Source: Winogradskya humida (GTDB lineage: Bacteria > Actinomycetota > Actinomycetes > Mycobacteriales > Micromonosporaceae). Taken from it: DNA of 64,000 nt. A program made the translations under genes and the position numbers. The notes under the pieces were generated by a model that was not told the DNA's origin, did no database searches, and saw only the letters and a program-made list of their open reading frames with translations. Shown here in pieces: positions 50,583 through 59,445 of this stretch. The stretch is from positions 62,001 to 126,000 of the forward strand of contig NZ_BOMN01000108.1 in assembly GCF_016862215.1 (NCBI RefSeq). The letters are read 5' to 3'. The stretch's first letter is position 1. Each line of letters begins with the position of its first letter.

Positions 50583-51329
50583 ATGAAGATCGCAGTTGCG
50601 GGCGGCACGGGCCTCACCGGGCGGCACGTGGTGCGTGCGCTGACGGCGGCAGGGCACGAGCCGATCACGCTGGCGCGGGCCGAGGGCGTGGACCTTGTGA
50701 CCGGGGCCGGGCTTGACGCGGCGCTGACCGGAGCCGACGCGGTGATCGACGTGAGCAATGTCAGCACGATGAAGCGCGATGTGGCGGTTGCCTTCTTCGA
50801 CAAGGCGGGCCGCAACCTGGCCGGCGCAGCAGACCGGGCCGGCGTCCGGCGCCTGGTCACCCTGTCGATCGTCGGCGTCGAGGTGGTCAAGAACCCTTAC
50901 TACGCCGGCAAGATCCGCCAAGAGGAGATCGTCCGAGAGGGTCGTGTCCCGTGGACCATCCTGCGCGCAACACAGTTCCACGAATTCGCGGGCCAACTGC
51001 TCAGCGGCCTTCCCGGCCCGGTCGCCCTGGTGCCCACCATGAAAACCCAGCCCATCGCCGTACGCGAGGTAGCCCGAGCCCTCGTCGACGTGGCAGCCGG
51101 GCAGCCGCCCCAGGGCATGGCCCCGGAACTGGCAGGCCCCCACGTCGAATCCATGGTGACCATGACCCGCCGCCTCATCGCCGCCGGAGGCGCCCGCCGC
51201 CGCCCGGTCCTGCCCCTCTGGCTCCCCGGCCCCATGAGCACCGGAGGCCTACTACCCACCACCCCGGGCCCCCGCGGCACAGCAACCTTCGACGAATGGC
51301 TGGCCGCCCGCTCCTACGCGAACAACTAA
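50583..51329 (+). CDS. NAD(P)-binding (NmrA-like/atypical SDR) oxidoreductase-family protein
   Basis: 248 residues from an ATG preceded by GAGAGGAG. The Rossmann nucleotide-binding motif KIAVAGGTGLTGRHVVRAL is at the N-terminus. GADAVIDVSNVS, RRLVTLSIVGV and PYYAGKIRQEEIVREGRVPWTILRATQFHEF match atypical short-chain dehydrogenase/NmrA proteins. The catalytic YxxxK is present as YYAGK. The substrate is unknown. It stands alone between two repeat arrays. Confidence 0.88.
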   Translation: MKIAVAGGTGLTGRHVVRALTAAGHEPITLARAEGVDLVTGAGLDAALTGADAVIDVSNVSTMKRDVAVAFFDKAGRNLAGAADRAGVRRLVTLSIVGVEVVKNPYYAGKIRQEEIVREGRVPWTILRATQFHEFAGQLLSGLPGPVALVPTMKTQPIAVREVARALVDVAAGQPPQGMAPELAGPHVESMVTMTRRLIAAGGARRRPVLPLWLPGPMSTGGLLPTTPGPRGTATFDEWLAARSYANN

Positions 51330-51500
51330 CCCATCACCACTCCCGCCAGGCACCGCGCAACGCCTCACAAGCCCGCCACGAGCAACCAGCCCATCAAAGC
51401 CAGGCCCCACCAAGTCACGCAGGACGGGACCCAGCCCGAGCCGCGCAGGACAGGACAGGACAGGACAGGGCCGAGCCGCGCAGGACAGGACAAGGCCAAG

Positions 51501-51580
51501 CCGCGCGGGACAGGGCCAAGCCGCACGGGACAGGGCCAAGCCGCACGGAACATGGCCAAGCCGCACGGAACGGAATGAGG
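51501..51580. repeat. 20-bp tandem repeat, four copies
   Basis: Four units of a CCGCACGGGACAGGGCCAAG type lie head to tail, preceded by GGACA runs (51448-51490) and followed by GGCAGGCA runs (51715-51770). The 51330-51807 spacer is mostly such repeats, and I see no gene in it. Confidence 0.8.
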
Positions 51581-51807
51581 CCAGACGGGGCAAGGCCGAG
51601 CTCGCGCCAGCCAGTCGAACCCGAGCCAGGCGGGAACCAACCCCGGCGGCCAAACCGACCCGGGAAGCCGAACCGAGCCGGGTAAGCAGGCGAGCCGACC
51701 CAGGTAAGCAGGCGAGCCAGGCAGGCAGGCAGGGCCGGGCAGGCAGCGCCGGGCAGGCAGGCGGACCTCGGCCATGGTGCTGCTCGGGCTCGCTCGGCTG
51801 ACCTGGG

Positions 51808-54129
51808 TCAAGGTGGCGGCGGGTCGCCGCGGGCGACGACGGCTAGGCCGGTGGGGATGCGGACCGCGGCCAGGTCACCCTCCTTGTCCGTACGCAGAAC
51901 CCGCGCACCCCCGCGACTGATCCGATCAAGCAGAGCCCCGTTCGGATGCCCGTAATCGTTGTCCAGCCCGACCGACACCAGGGCGACAGCCGGGTCGACG
52001 GCGTCCACGAAGGCCGGGAGCTGGTACGGCGAGCCATGGTGCGAGACCTTCAGTACGTCCGCGTGGACGGCTTGGGGGCCGAGGTGGTTGAGGAGTTCCT
52101 GTTGTTCCTCGGTTTCGGCGTCGCCGGGTAGCAGGACGGTGTGTCCTTCGATGCGGGCGAGCAGGACGAGCGAGTTGTTGTTCGGGTCGGAGTTGGTGCC
52201 GTGCAGGGGTTCGAGGGGGCCGAGGACGGTGAGTTCGAGGCCGCCGATCGTGTATCGCCAGCCTGGGCCGACCGCTGCCATCGGGGCTCGTGAACTGGCG
52301 GCCTGGGCTGCGACGGAGGCTCGGCCTGCGGGCGGGTCCGGCCAGTCGGGCGTGGCCACCCCGGCGACCGTGCGCCCGCGGAACACCCCTTCGACCCCGC
52401 CGATGTGGTCGACGTGGAAGTGGCTGACCACGAAGAGCGCCACCTGTCGTACGCCCAGCCGCCGCAGGCAGTGGTCGATCAGTGTGGCGTCAGGTCCGGC
52501 GTCGACCACCACCGCCCGGCCCTCGCCTGCGGGCAGGACGATCGCGTCGCCCTGTCCCACGGCGCAGGTGACCACGAGCCAGTGCGGTGGCGGCCAGCCC
52601 GCGGCCATGAGGCGCACTGGCAGCGCGCCCAGCATCGCGCTCACCGCGACCACGGCCACGAGTCGCCGCACCGCGGGCCGTCTGGTGGCCACCAGTGATG
52701 CGACGGTGAGCATCGCGAGCAGCAGCGCCCCGGGGATACCGCCGGGCCAGGGAAGCGCCCCTGCGGGCAGCCGGGCGCCGTGCGTGGCGACGAGGACGAG
52801 CCAGCGGGTGGGCCACTGACCGCACCACGCGGCGAACTCGGCGCCCGCGGGCCAGAAGGGCGACAGGACCGCGGCGCTGACGCCGATCAGGGTGGCGGGT
52901 GCGATCGCCGGCACGACCAGCAGGTTTGCCGGCACCGCGACGAGGCTGATGCCGGCGGAGATCCCGGCGACGACGGGCCCGCAGGCGACCTGGGCTGCGG
53001 CGGGGACGGCGAGTGCTTCGGCGGCCCACGCGGGCCAGCCCCGGCTGGTCAGGGCGTCCCGCCACTTGGGGGCGAGCAGCAGCAGACCGCCGGTGGCCAG
53101 GGCCGACAGCGCGAACCCGATGTCCCCGGCCAGTTCCGGGTCGATCACGATCAGCACGGCCACCCCGGCGGCGAGCGCGGGCACGGCAGCACGGGCGCGG
53201 CCGACGGCGAGACCGAGGAGCCCGATTGCTCCCATGGCCGCGGCGCGCACCACGCTCGGTGACGGTCGCGCAAGGATGACGAACCCGATGAGTGCCACGG
53301 CGCAGACCAGCGCGATGACAACGGGACCGGCGCGGGTCCACTGCACGAGGTAGAGCACGACGCCGCAGATGATCGCGACGTTAGCCCCGCTTACCGCCAT
53401 CAAGTGGGTCATTCCGGTCGCACGGAAGTCGTCGTCGAGTGCCTGGTCCATCCGGCTCGTGTCGCCCACGACCAGACCGGGGAGCAGGCCACCGACGTCG
53501 TCGGGCAGGGGCGCGCAGGCACGCTGCAGACCCGTTCGGAGCACGCCGGCCGCGCGCTGCGACCACGACGACCGGCCGTGCAGTATGGGCGGATCCTTCG
53601 CGGACAGCACGGCCGCGGTGAGATCACCGCCGCGCGGGGCCTGCAGCCGCCCGGTCGCCGTCAACCGCTGGCCTGGCAGCAGCGGCCGCCATCCCGGGTC
53701 GGAGCCCAGCACCAGGCCACGCGCGGCGAGACGGAACGAGGGGCTGTCCGGCGGATGAACCGCCGTCAGGTCGACGGGAATCAGGTAGGTGGGCGGCAAC
53801 CCCGGTGAACCGTCCAGTGCCCGGGGATCGTCGCGGACCGTGAGCTCGACCCGGACGGCGGCACCAGCGTTGACGAGGCCGGCCAGCGGCGCGGCCTCGC
53901 GTGCGTGAACCCGCGCGGCGGTCGCCACGGCCCCGCATGCCGCGCCGAGCAGCAGCGACAGGACGATCCAGCGAGAGACACCAAGGCCCGCGACGCGCGT
54001 GGTCAGCCCGGCGACCACGAGGAAGGTGACACCGAGGATCAGCCCGGTCCGCGCGGACAGATAGAGGCCGGCCAGGGCGGTGAGCCAGAGGGAGACCGCG
54101 AAACCGGCGAGGCGAAGGTCCGGCGTCAC
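51808..54129 (-). CDS. comEC: ComEC/Rec2 DNA-uptake channel protein
   Basis: 773 residues from a GTG overlapping the comEA stop by 4 bp (GTGA); the frame upstream of it is arginine-rich shadow. It has N-terminal helices, an OB-like domain (TYLIPVDLTAV, LLPGQRLTATGRL), the competence domain (GLVVGDTSRMD, ATGMTHLMAVSGANVAI) with about eight more helices, and a C-terminal metallo-beta-lactamase-like domain (VSHFHVDHIGGVEGV, LLPGDAE, VLKVSHHGS). ComEC carries DNA across the membrane in transformation; most actinobacteria with it are not known to be competent. Confidence 0.94.
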   Translation of the reverse strand: MTPDLRLAGFAVSLWLTALAGLYLSARTGLILGVTFLVVAGLTTRVAGLGVSRWIVLSLLLGAACGAVATAARVHAREAAPLAGLVNAGAAVRVELTVRDDPRALDGSPGLPPTYLIPVDLTAVHPPDSPSFRLAARGLVLGSDPGWRPLLPGQRLTATGRLQAPRGGDLTAAVLSAKDPPILHGRSSWSQRAAGVLRTGLQRACAPLPDDVGGLLPGLVVGDTSRMDQALDDDFRATGMTHLMAVSGANVAIICGVVLYLVQWTRAGPVVIALVCAVALIGFVILARPSPSVVRAAAMGAIGLLGLAVGRARAAVPALAAGVAVLIVIDPELAGDIGFALSALATGGLLLLAPKWRDALTSRGWPAWAAEALAVPAAAQVACGPVVAGISAGISLVAVPANLLVVPAIAPATLIGVSAAVLSPFWPAGAEFAAWCGQWPTRWLVLVATHGARLPAGALPWPGGIPGALLLAMLTVASLVATRRPAVRRLVAVVAVSAMLGALPVRLMAAGWPPPHWLVVTCAVGQGDAIVLPAGEGRAVVVDAGPDATLIDHCLRRLGVRQVALFVVSHFHVDHIGGVEGVFRGRTVAGVATPDWPDPPAGRASVAAQAASSRAPMAAVGPGWRYTIGGLELTVLGPLEPLHGTNSDPNNNSLVLLARIEGHTVLLPGDAETEEQQELLNHLGPQAVHADVLKVSHHGSPYQLPAFVDAVDPAVALVSVGLDNDYGHPNGALLDRISRGGARVLRTDKEGDLAAVRIPTGLAVVARGDPPPP

Positions 54130-55128
54130 ACCGTCACCAGGTCTTTCAGCTGCTCGTAGCGGGCCGTGCCGATGCCGTCCACCTTCTGCAGATCGGTCAC
54201 CGCTTTGAAGCCGCCCTGAGCGTCGCGGGCGTCGAGGATTCGCTGAGCCAGCACCTGCCCGACGCCGGGGAGCGTGTCGAGGTCCGCCAGGGTCGCGGTG
54301 TTGAGATTCACCAGACCACCGGCCGTGGCGGGGGCACCGGCGGGGCCGGGGGCGGGCGCGCCCGGGGGCAGGCTGGCGCCGACCATGATGAGCTCGCCGT
54401 CGATCACCTTGCGGGCCAGGTTGAGCGGAGCCACGTCGACCCCGGGCTGGGCGCCACCGGCCGCCTGGAGTGCGTCGGCCACGCGGGCTCCCGGGGCAAG
54501 GTTCACCAGGCCCGGCTTGCGGACCTTGCCGCCCACCGCGACCACGACGATCTGCGCCGACGAGGTGGACACGGGGGCAACAGCATCGGTGACCTCCCCT
54601 GAGGCAGGACCGAGCGGTGGCGGCACGGGGTCGACCCGCGGGCGGGAGCGCCAGGCGAGGAACGCCGCGATGAGGATCACGGCGACAGCGACGGCGGCGA
54701 GGGCCCGCACGCCACGGCTCCCGGGATCGAACAGGTTCAGCCGAGAAGGGGCAGGCGACGGCGGCGACTCGGTACGCAGCGGGGTGTCTGCGGCGGTCCA
54801 CGCCGGATGATGAGCGAGGTCTTCCGTGAGCGGTGGCAGGTCAGCGGCCGGTGGGGGGGTCGGGCAGGGTGACGTCGTCCGGCCACCCGTGGGCGTCATG
54901 CGGCCATCCGGGAATCGCCTCCGACCACCCAGGCACCACATCAGCCCAATTGAGCGGTCCCCCACCACCCACTGAGGGAGAAGCCGCCGCAGGGATGGGG
55001 GAAGGTACAGGCGCGGGTGCCCCGGGAGGGGAGGTCCAGGGGGAGGCAGGAGGGGGTTTGGCCGGGCGGGACAGGATCGCGTCGAGCCGGTTCTGGACGA
55101 GTTCTTCGGGGGTGTTCGCCTCACTCAC
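54126..55128 (-). pseudogene. comEA: comEA, DNA-binding helix-hairpin-helix protein, with a probable frameshift at a C7 tract
   Basis: The C-terminal frame holds a membrane helix (ALAAVAVAVILIAAFLAW), a SLBB-type domain (IVVVAVGGKVRKPGLVNLAPGARVADAL) and paired helix-hairpin-helix motifs (LVNLNTATLADLDTLPGVG, FKAVTDLQKVDGIG), that is, ComEA. The natural start appears to be the GTG at 55128 (VSEANTPEELVQNRLDAIL), but that frame stops at 54841. Removing one base from the seven-G run at 54853-54859 (C7 on the coding strand) joins the two frames into a protein of about 333 residues. It could be a sequencing error, a real mutation or slippage. An uninterrupted frame from a GTG at 55124 exists but reads the N-terminus out of frame. 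Confidence 0.8.
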
Positions 55129-55209
55129 GCCGCCGACCGTAGGGTTTTCGGACCGGCACCCGCTCGGGTGCCTGTGGACAGGCGCGCGTTGTGGATAACC
55201 GGGGGCGAC

Positions 55210-55983
55210 ATGGAATCCGTGCTGGAGCAGGTAATTCTGAGGCTCAGATCGGCCGGCTGCGTCTTCGCGGAGGAAGAGGCCGCGATGCTGACCGGGGCCG
55301 CACCCACCCCCGAGAAATTGGAAGAACTGGTCGGCCGGAGAGCCCAGGGCGAACCCCTCGAACAGGTGGTCGGCTATGCCATCTTCTGCGGCGAGAAAAT
55401 TCACCTCCGCCCCGGCGTATTCGTCCCCCGCGTACGCAGCGAGCTTCTGGTCCGGATAGCGGCCGAAAACGCCACAAAAAACGCTGTGGTCGTCGACCTG
55501 TGCTGCGGCTCCGGAGCGCTGGGCAAAGCGGTACTCCAACGCGTACCCGGAATGGCGCTCTATGCCGCGGACAGCGACCCCACCGCCGTGGCCTGCGCCA
55601 AGGACAACATCGGCCCGGAAAATGTCTTCCAGGGTGACCTTTTCGCGGCCCTGCCCGCCCACCTGAAAGGCGGTGTCAACGTGCTGATCGCCAACGTCCC
55701 CTACGTCGCGACCAGGCACATCCCGTTCCTGCCCGCCGAGGCCCGCGACCATGAACCCCGCGAGGCACTGGACGGCGGCGACGACGGTCTCGACGTGTTC
55801 CGCGCAGTTCTGAAAGAGGCAGGAACGTGGCTGGCCCCGGGGGGAATCCTGCTCTCCGAGATCACCGAGGCTCAGATCAACACCGCGACCGATGTGGTAC
55901 GCGCAACAGCCCTGCACCCCGCGATCCACATCGACGAAGATCTCGAAGCGACGGTCGTGACAGCCACCGCGCTGAACCGATAA
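55210..55983 (+). CDS. PrmC/HemK-like protein N5-glutamine methyltransferase family
   Basis: 257 residues from the ATG at 55210. It has a small N-terminal helical part, then EPLEQVVGYAIFCGEKIHLRPGVFVPR (HemK-type substrate region), VVVDLCCGSGALGKAV (SAM motif I), ADSDPTAVACAKDNI and LIANVPYVATRHIPFLPAEARDHEPREAL. The family NPPY motif is NVPY here, keeping the Asn and Tyr. True PrmC modifies release factors; this divergent branch may have another target. It is divergent from comEA. Confidence 0.85.
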   Translation: MESVLEQVILRLRSAGCVFAEEEAAMLTGAAPTPEKLEELVGRRAQGEPLEQVVGYAIFCGEKIHLRPGVFVPRVRSELLVRIAAENATKNAVVVDLCCGSGALGKAVLQRVPGMALYAADSDPTAVACAKDNIGPENVFQGDLFAALPAHLKGGVNVLIANVPYVATRHIPFLPAEARDHEPREALDGGDDGLDVFRAVLKEAGTWLAPGGILLSEITEAQINTATDVVRATALHPAIHIDEDLEATVVTATALNR

Positions 55984-56012
55984 AGTCAGCGGCTCGAAGC
56001 TAGAGGAGACCG

Positions 56013-57038
56013 ATGGGCCTGTTCCGCAGAGCCGCCCGGGCGCGCCTGGCCAGTCAGGTCATCAAGCGCCTGCGCCGCGCCGGCATGGGGGACGCCCGTT
56101 ACCATTCCGCCTCTTTCACGATCCGTTTCACGCGCCCCGGTGACGACCAGCCGAGCGTCCTGCGCCTGGAGGAGGTCCGGAAGGGCCACGTGGACCGTTT
56201 TGTCACCGGCCTGGTCCGCGCCAAGGGCCTCCCGGCGACCTGGGCCGAGGCCCGCCCCCTGTTGCGCCCGGTCCTGCGTGGCGCCACCACCACGGCCGAC
56301 GTCCTGGAACCCCTCTGCCGTCCCGCGTTCCCGTTCCTGGCCGAGTTCGTGGTCGTCGACCAGCCCGACACGATGACCTACGTGAACGCGACGCACGGCT
56401 GGGGCGTGACCGACGAGGAGATCTTCGCCGCCGCCCGCGGCAATCTCTCGGGCGCCAAACTGGTCGGCGTCGCCGAGGAGCCGGTCGTCGTGCAGTTCGT
56501 GGACGACGGCGACTCCTACTGGACCTCGCACCTGCTGCTGGACGGCTGGCTGGCAGCGCTGGCCGGTCAGGTCGGCGGCAACCCGGTCGCGTTCGCCCCC
56601 GAGCGCGGGCTGCTGCTGGTCACCGCCGAGGACAGCGCCCACCTGCCCGAGCTCTTCGCCCGCGCCGAGATGATCTACCTGGCCTCACCGCGTGCCATCA
56701 GCCCCGCACCTTACATATCGGGCAAAGACCGAAAAACACAGCCGTATAACCAAGAAAATAACAAAGTCCGAATAAAGCGCGCGGAAGCGGTTCTAGCCGC
56801 CAAAGAGTACGCCCGCCAAGCCCAGCAGATCACCAACGCCGCCGAACTCCTGATCACCGACGACGGCCGCACCAGAGCCGTCTGGCCCAGGAACGAGCCC
56901 ACCCTGCTCCCCCGCGCCGACGAGATCCAGTACGGCGAGACGATCACCGTCTGGGAGAACCTCGAACCCCGCCTCACCCCCCAGGGCCTCAACCCCGAAC
57001 GATGGCGAGCGGAAACCTGGCCTCCCGAGGAGAGCTAG
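56013..57038 (+). CDS. conserved hypothetical protein
   Basis: 341 residues from an ATG preceded by GAGGAG. I cannot assign a function. It is soluble, with an N-terminal basic helix, a central segment (FLAEFVVVDQPDTMTYVNATHGWGVTDEEIFAAARGNLSG) and later a repeated strand-helix pattern (GLLLVTAEDSAHLPELFARAEMIYLASPRAISPAPY). These resemble uncharacterised DUF1444-type proteins only loosely. Bases 56711-56778 are A+T-rich with Lys/Asn/Gln codons, unlike the rest of the gene. Its end overlaps the convergent DegV gene by 4 bp. Confidence 0.75.
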   Translation: MGLFRRAARARLASQVIKRLRRAGMGDARYHSASFTIRFTRPGDDQPSVLRLEEVRKGHVDRFVTGLVRAKGLPATWAEARPLLRPVLRGATTTADVLEPLCRPAFPFLAEFVVVDQPDTMTYVNATHGWGVTDEEIFAAARGNLSGAKLVGVAEEPVVVQFVDDGDSYWTSHLLLDGWLAALAGQVGGNPVAFAPERGLLLVTAEDSAHLPELFARAEMIYLASPRAISPAPYISGKDRKTQPYNQENNKVRIKRAEAVLAAKEYARQAQQITNAAELLITDDGRTRAVWPRNEPTLLPRADEIQYGETITVWENLEPRLTPQGLNPERWRAETWPPEES

Positions 57039-57883
57039 CTCCGCCGGTGAACGACCACCCCGGCCGCCCCAGGACCGACGTGCGCGGCCACCACAGCCCC
57101 GATCTCGGTGATGTAGCAGTCCCGCAACCGGTCGCCCAGCCGCATCGCCACGGCGTCAGCAAGCGCCCCCGCCCGATCGGCGGCCTCGAGATGATGGACG
57201 GCGATGTCGACCTCCCCACTCCCGGAGGCCTCGACCGCCAGATCCACCAGCCGCGCGAGCGCCCGCCCCGCCGTCCGCACCTTGTCGCGCACCACGATCG
57301 CCCCGTCCAGCACGTGCAGGATCGGTTTCACGGCCAGCGCGGTGCCCAGCAGCGCGGACGCGGCGCCGATCCGACCCCCGCGACGCAGGAACTCGAGGGT
57401 GTCCACGTAGAAAAGCGTCGACACCCGGCTCGCATGATCAGCCGCCTGGTCGCGTACAAAATCGAGGTCTGAGCCTTGACCCGCCGCCGTGGCCGCGGCG
57501 AGCGCCGCGAAGCCCAGCCCCATGCCCGTGGTTTTGCTGTCCACGACCCGGACCTGCGCTCCGACCTCGGCCGCCGCCAGTTGCGCGGCCTCATACGTGC
57601 CGGACAACCTGGCGGACAGATGCACCGACACGATGCCGTCAGCGCCGGATGAGAGCAGCTTCCTGTACGCCGTGACGAACTGCTCCGGCGCCGGCCGCGA
57701 CGTGCTGACGGCGGCACGCCGTGCACCCAGCGCACGCGCCACCTCGGCCGGGGAGATCTCGTCCCCCTCGAGCCCTTCGTCACCGTTGATGACGACGGTC
57801 AGCGGGACGACGGTGAGGTCGTACGTCCCGTGCAGCTCCGGTGGCAGGTACGCGGTGGAGTCGGTGACAACCGCGACGGGCAT
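57035..57883 (-). CDS. DegV family fatty-acid-binding protein
   Basis: 282 residues. The start VAVVTDSTAYLPPEL, the TSRPAPEQF loop, VSVHLSARLSGTYEAAQLAA and DTLEFLRRGGRIGAASALLG are all DegV markers. DegV proteins bind a fatty acid; in Firmicutes they act as FakB, presenting it to a fatty-acid kinase. No kinase partner gene is nearby. Length is normal and it appears intact. Confidence 0.95.
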   Translation of the reverse strand: MPVAVVTDSTAYLPPELHGTYDLTVVPLTVVINGDEGLEGDEISPAEVARALGARRAAVSTSRPAPEQFVTAYRKLLSSGADGIVSVHLSARLSGTYEAAQLAAAEVGAQVRVVDSKTTGMGLGFAALAAATAAGQGSDLDFVRDQAADHASRVSTLFYVDTLEFLRRGGRIGAASALLGTALAVKPILHVLDGAIVVRDKVRTAGRALARLVDLAVEASGSGEVDIAVHHLEAADRAGALADAVAMRLGDRLRDCYITEIGAVVAAHVGPGAAGVVVHRRS

Positions 57884-57907
57884 GCGGGCACCGTAACCGA
57901 TGCGGGG

Positions 57908-58270
57908 CTAACTTGCCTGGATCGAGGTGACGAGGAACGGCGTTCCCTGCATGCAGGTCGTCATCATGCCCTTCACGGTGTGCCCGGTCACGGTGACCGT
58001 GGCCCCCGCCGTGGCGATCGACTTCTGCGCGTCGTCCTTGATGATCAGCAGATGCTTGTCGAGCAGGATGCAGCCGGGCTCGACCCCGGCATCGATGGTC
58101 CCGGAGATCGTGATGTCACCGGCGGAGGGAACCGAGGAAGCGGAGGGAGCGGGCACGCTGGACACCTCAATAGAGCTGGGAGCCGGAGAGCCGCTTTGCC
58201 CGCCGTTGGCACACCCGGCAAGGCAAGTGAGCGCAACGGCGGCAGTCAAGGCAAGTCGTCGCAAGGTCAT
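57908..58270 (-). CDS. small secreted lipoprotein
   Basis: 120 residues with signal MTLRRLALTAAVALTCLAGC and a lipobox Cys at residue 20. A Ser/Pro-rich spacer follows, then a compact beta-rich domain (ITISGTIDAGVEPGCILLDKHLLIIKDD) with two more Cys residues that could pair. I do not recognise the family by function. Confidence 0.8.
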   Translation of the reverse strand: MTLRRLALTAAVALTCLAGCANGGQSGSPAPSSIEVSSVPAPSASSVPSAGDITISGTIDAGVEPGCILLDKHLLIIKDDAQKSIATAGATVTVTGHTVKGMMTTCMQGTPFLVTSIQAS

Positions 58271-58334
58271 GGTCCCTCAGACGCTACCGCCCACAGATCC
58301 GGTTCCCATAGACGAAATTAAACCGGCAGCAGGA

Positions 58335-58973
58335 TCAAACCGGTGGAGGAACAGGCCGCTCGGAGAACGGCCCGACGTTGTACGCCGCCAGCTGCCACCC
58401 CCGCGACCCGTCGTAACTGAGCTCGACCCAGTGGCAGTTCTGCAGCGCCCGCAGGCTCCGCAACTGCTCCCGGGGCCACCCCAGCAGATGCCCGACACCC
58501 GAGCGGGCCGCGGCGCCATGGGTGGCCACAACGACCGTGCCCCCGGCCGGCACCAGGTCAGCGGCGCTCTGAAGCCCCTCGGCGACCCGTTTGCCCAGGT
58601 CGTCAAGCGTCTCGACGTCGCCGCCGATGACGTCGGCGCCTGCGGTCCAGCGGGCGTGCTCCTCGGGGCGCTGCTCGGCGACCTCGGTCATGGTCAGGCC
58701 CTGCCACAACCCGAAGTATCGCTCCCGCAGCCGTTTGTCGTAGCTCGGCGACAGACCGGTCAGCGCGGCGAGCGCCGAGGCCGTGTCGGAGGCGCGGACG
58801 AGGTCGCTGGAGACGAGCACGTCGGGCCGCAGCCGCACGAGCAGCTCCGCGGCGTCGACGGCCTGCTGACGGCCGAGATCGTTGAGCGGCACGTCGGTCT
58901 GGCCCTGGACGCGGTGTCCCGCGTTCCAGTCCGTGTTGCCGTGCCGCCAGACGATCAGGCGCGTCGTGGTCAT
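58335..58973 (-). CDS. histidine phosphatase (phosphoglycerate mutase-like) family protein
   Basis: 212 residues from the ATG at 58973, which overlaps the rsfS stop (ATGA). RLIVWRHGNTDWNAGHRVQGQTD holds the catalytic RHG; RERYFGLWQG, and VVVATHGAAARSGVGHLLG holds the second His. These fit the cofactor-independent-looking small phosphatase branch. Its place after nadD-rsfS is a common actinobacterial arrangement. The substrate is not readable from sequence. Confidence 0.92.
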   Translation of the reverse strand: MTTTRLIVWRHGNTDWNAGHRVQGQTDVPLNDLGRQQAVDAAELLVRLRPDVLVSSDLVRASDTASALAALTGLSPSYDKRLRERYFGLWQGLTMTEVAEQRPEEHARWTAGADVIGGDVETLDDLGKRVAEGLQSAADLVPAGGTVVVATHGAAARSGVGHLLGWPREQLRSLRALQNCHWVELSYDGSRGWQLAAYNVGPFSERPVPPPV

Positions 58974-59359
58974 GCGGTTTCGGCGTCGACCATGTCGCGG
59001 TCGACGAACTCCACCGTCGGGCAGTCCTTCCATAGCCGGTCGAGCGCGTAGAACTCGCGCTCCTCGGTGTGCTGGACGTGCACCACGATGTCGATGAAGT
59101 CGAGCAGCACCCAGCGGCCCTGCCGTTCGCCTTCGCGGCGGACCGGCTTGACCTTCTCGGGGAGGTTGAGCAGGGCCTCCTCGATCGCGTCGACGATCGC
59201 GATCACCTGGCGCTCGTTGGAGGCCGAGGCGATGACGAAGGCGTCGGTGATGTAGAGCTGCTCGCCGACATCGATGATGACGATGTCCTGCGCCTTCTTG
59301 TCCGCGGCTGCCTGCGCCGCAGTCAGCGCGAGCTCGCGGGCGCGTTCGGTGACGGGCAC
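58970..59359 (-). CDS. rsfS: ribosome silencing factor RsfS
   Basis: 129 residues from a GTG with GGGGAG upstream. Family motifs are ADKKAQDIVIIDVGEQLYITDAFVIASASNERQV and GRWVLLDFIDIVVHVQHTEEREFYALDRLW. RsfS binds ribosomal protein L14 and blocks subunit joining when nutrients are low. It follows nadD by 86 bp and is coupled to the phosphatase gene. Confidence 0.97.
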   Translation of the reverse strand: MPVTERARELALTAAQAAADKKAQDIVIIDVGEQLYITDAFVIASASNERQVIAIVDAIEEALLNLPEKVKPVRREGERQGRWVLLDFIDIVVHVQHTEEREFYALDRLWKDCPTVEFVDRDMVDAETA

Positions 59360-59445
59360 CGGTCTCCCCTCGTTCGGTTACAGAGGTACAAGCCTCTCAC
59401 ACGGGGCCGACAATCCCTCAGGCGTGATTCACCACAAAGGGCACA

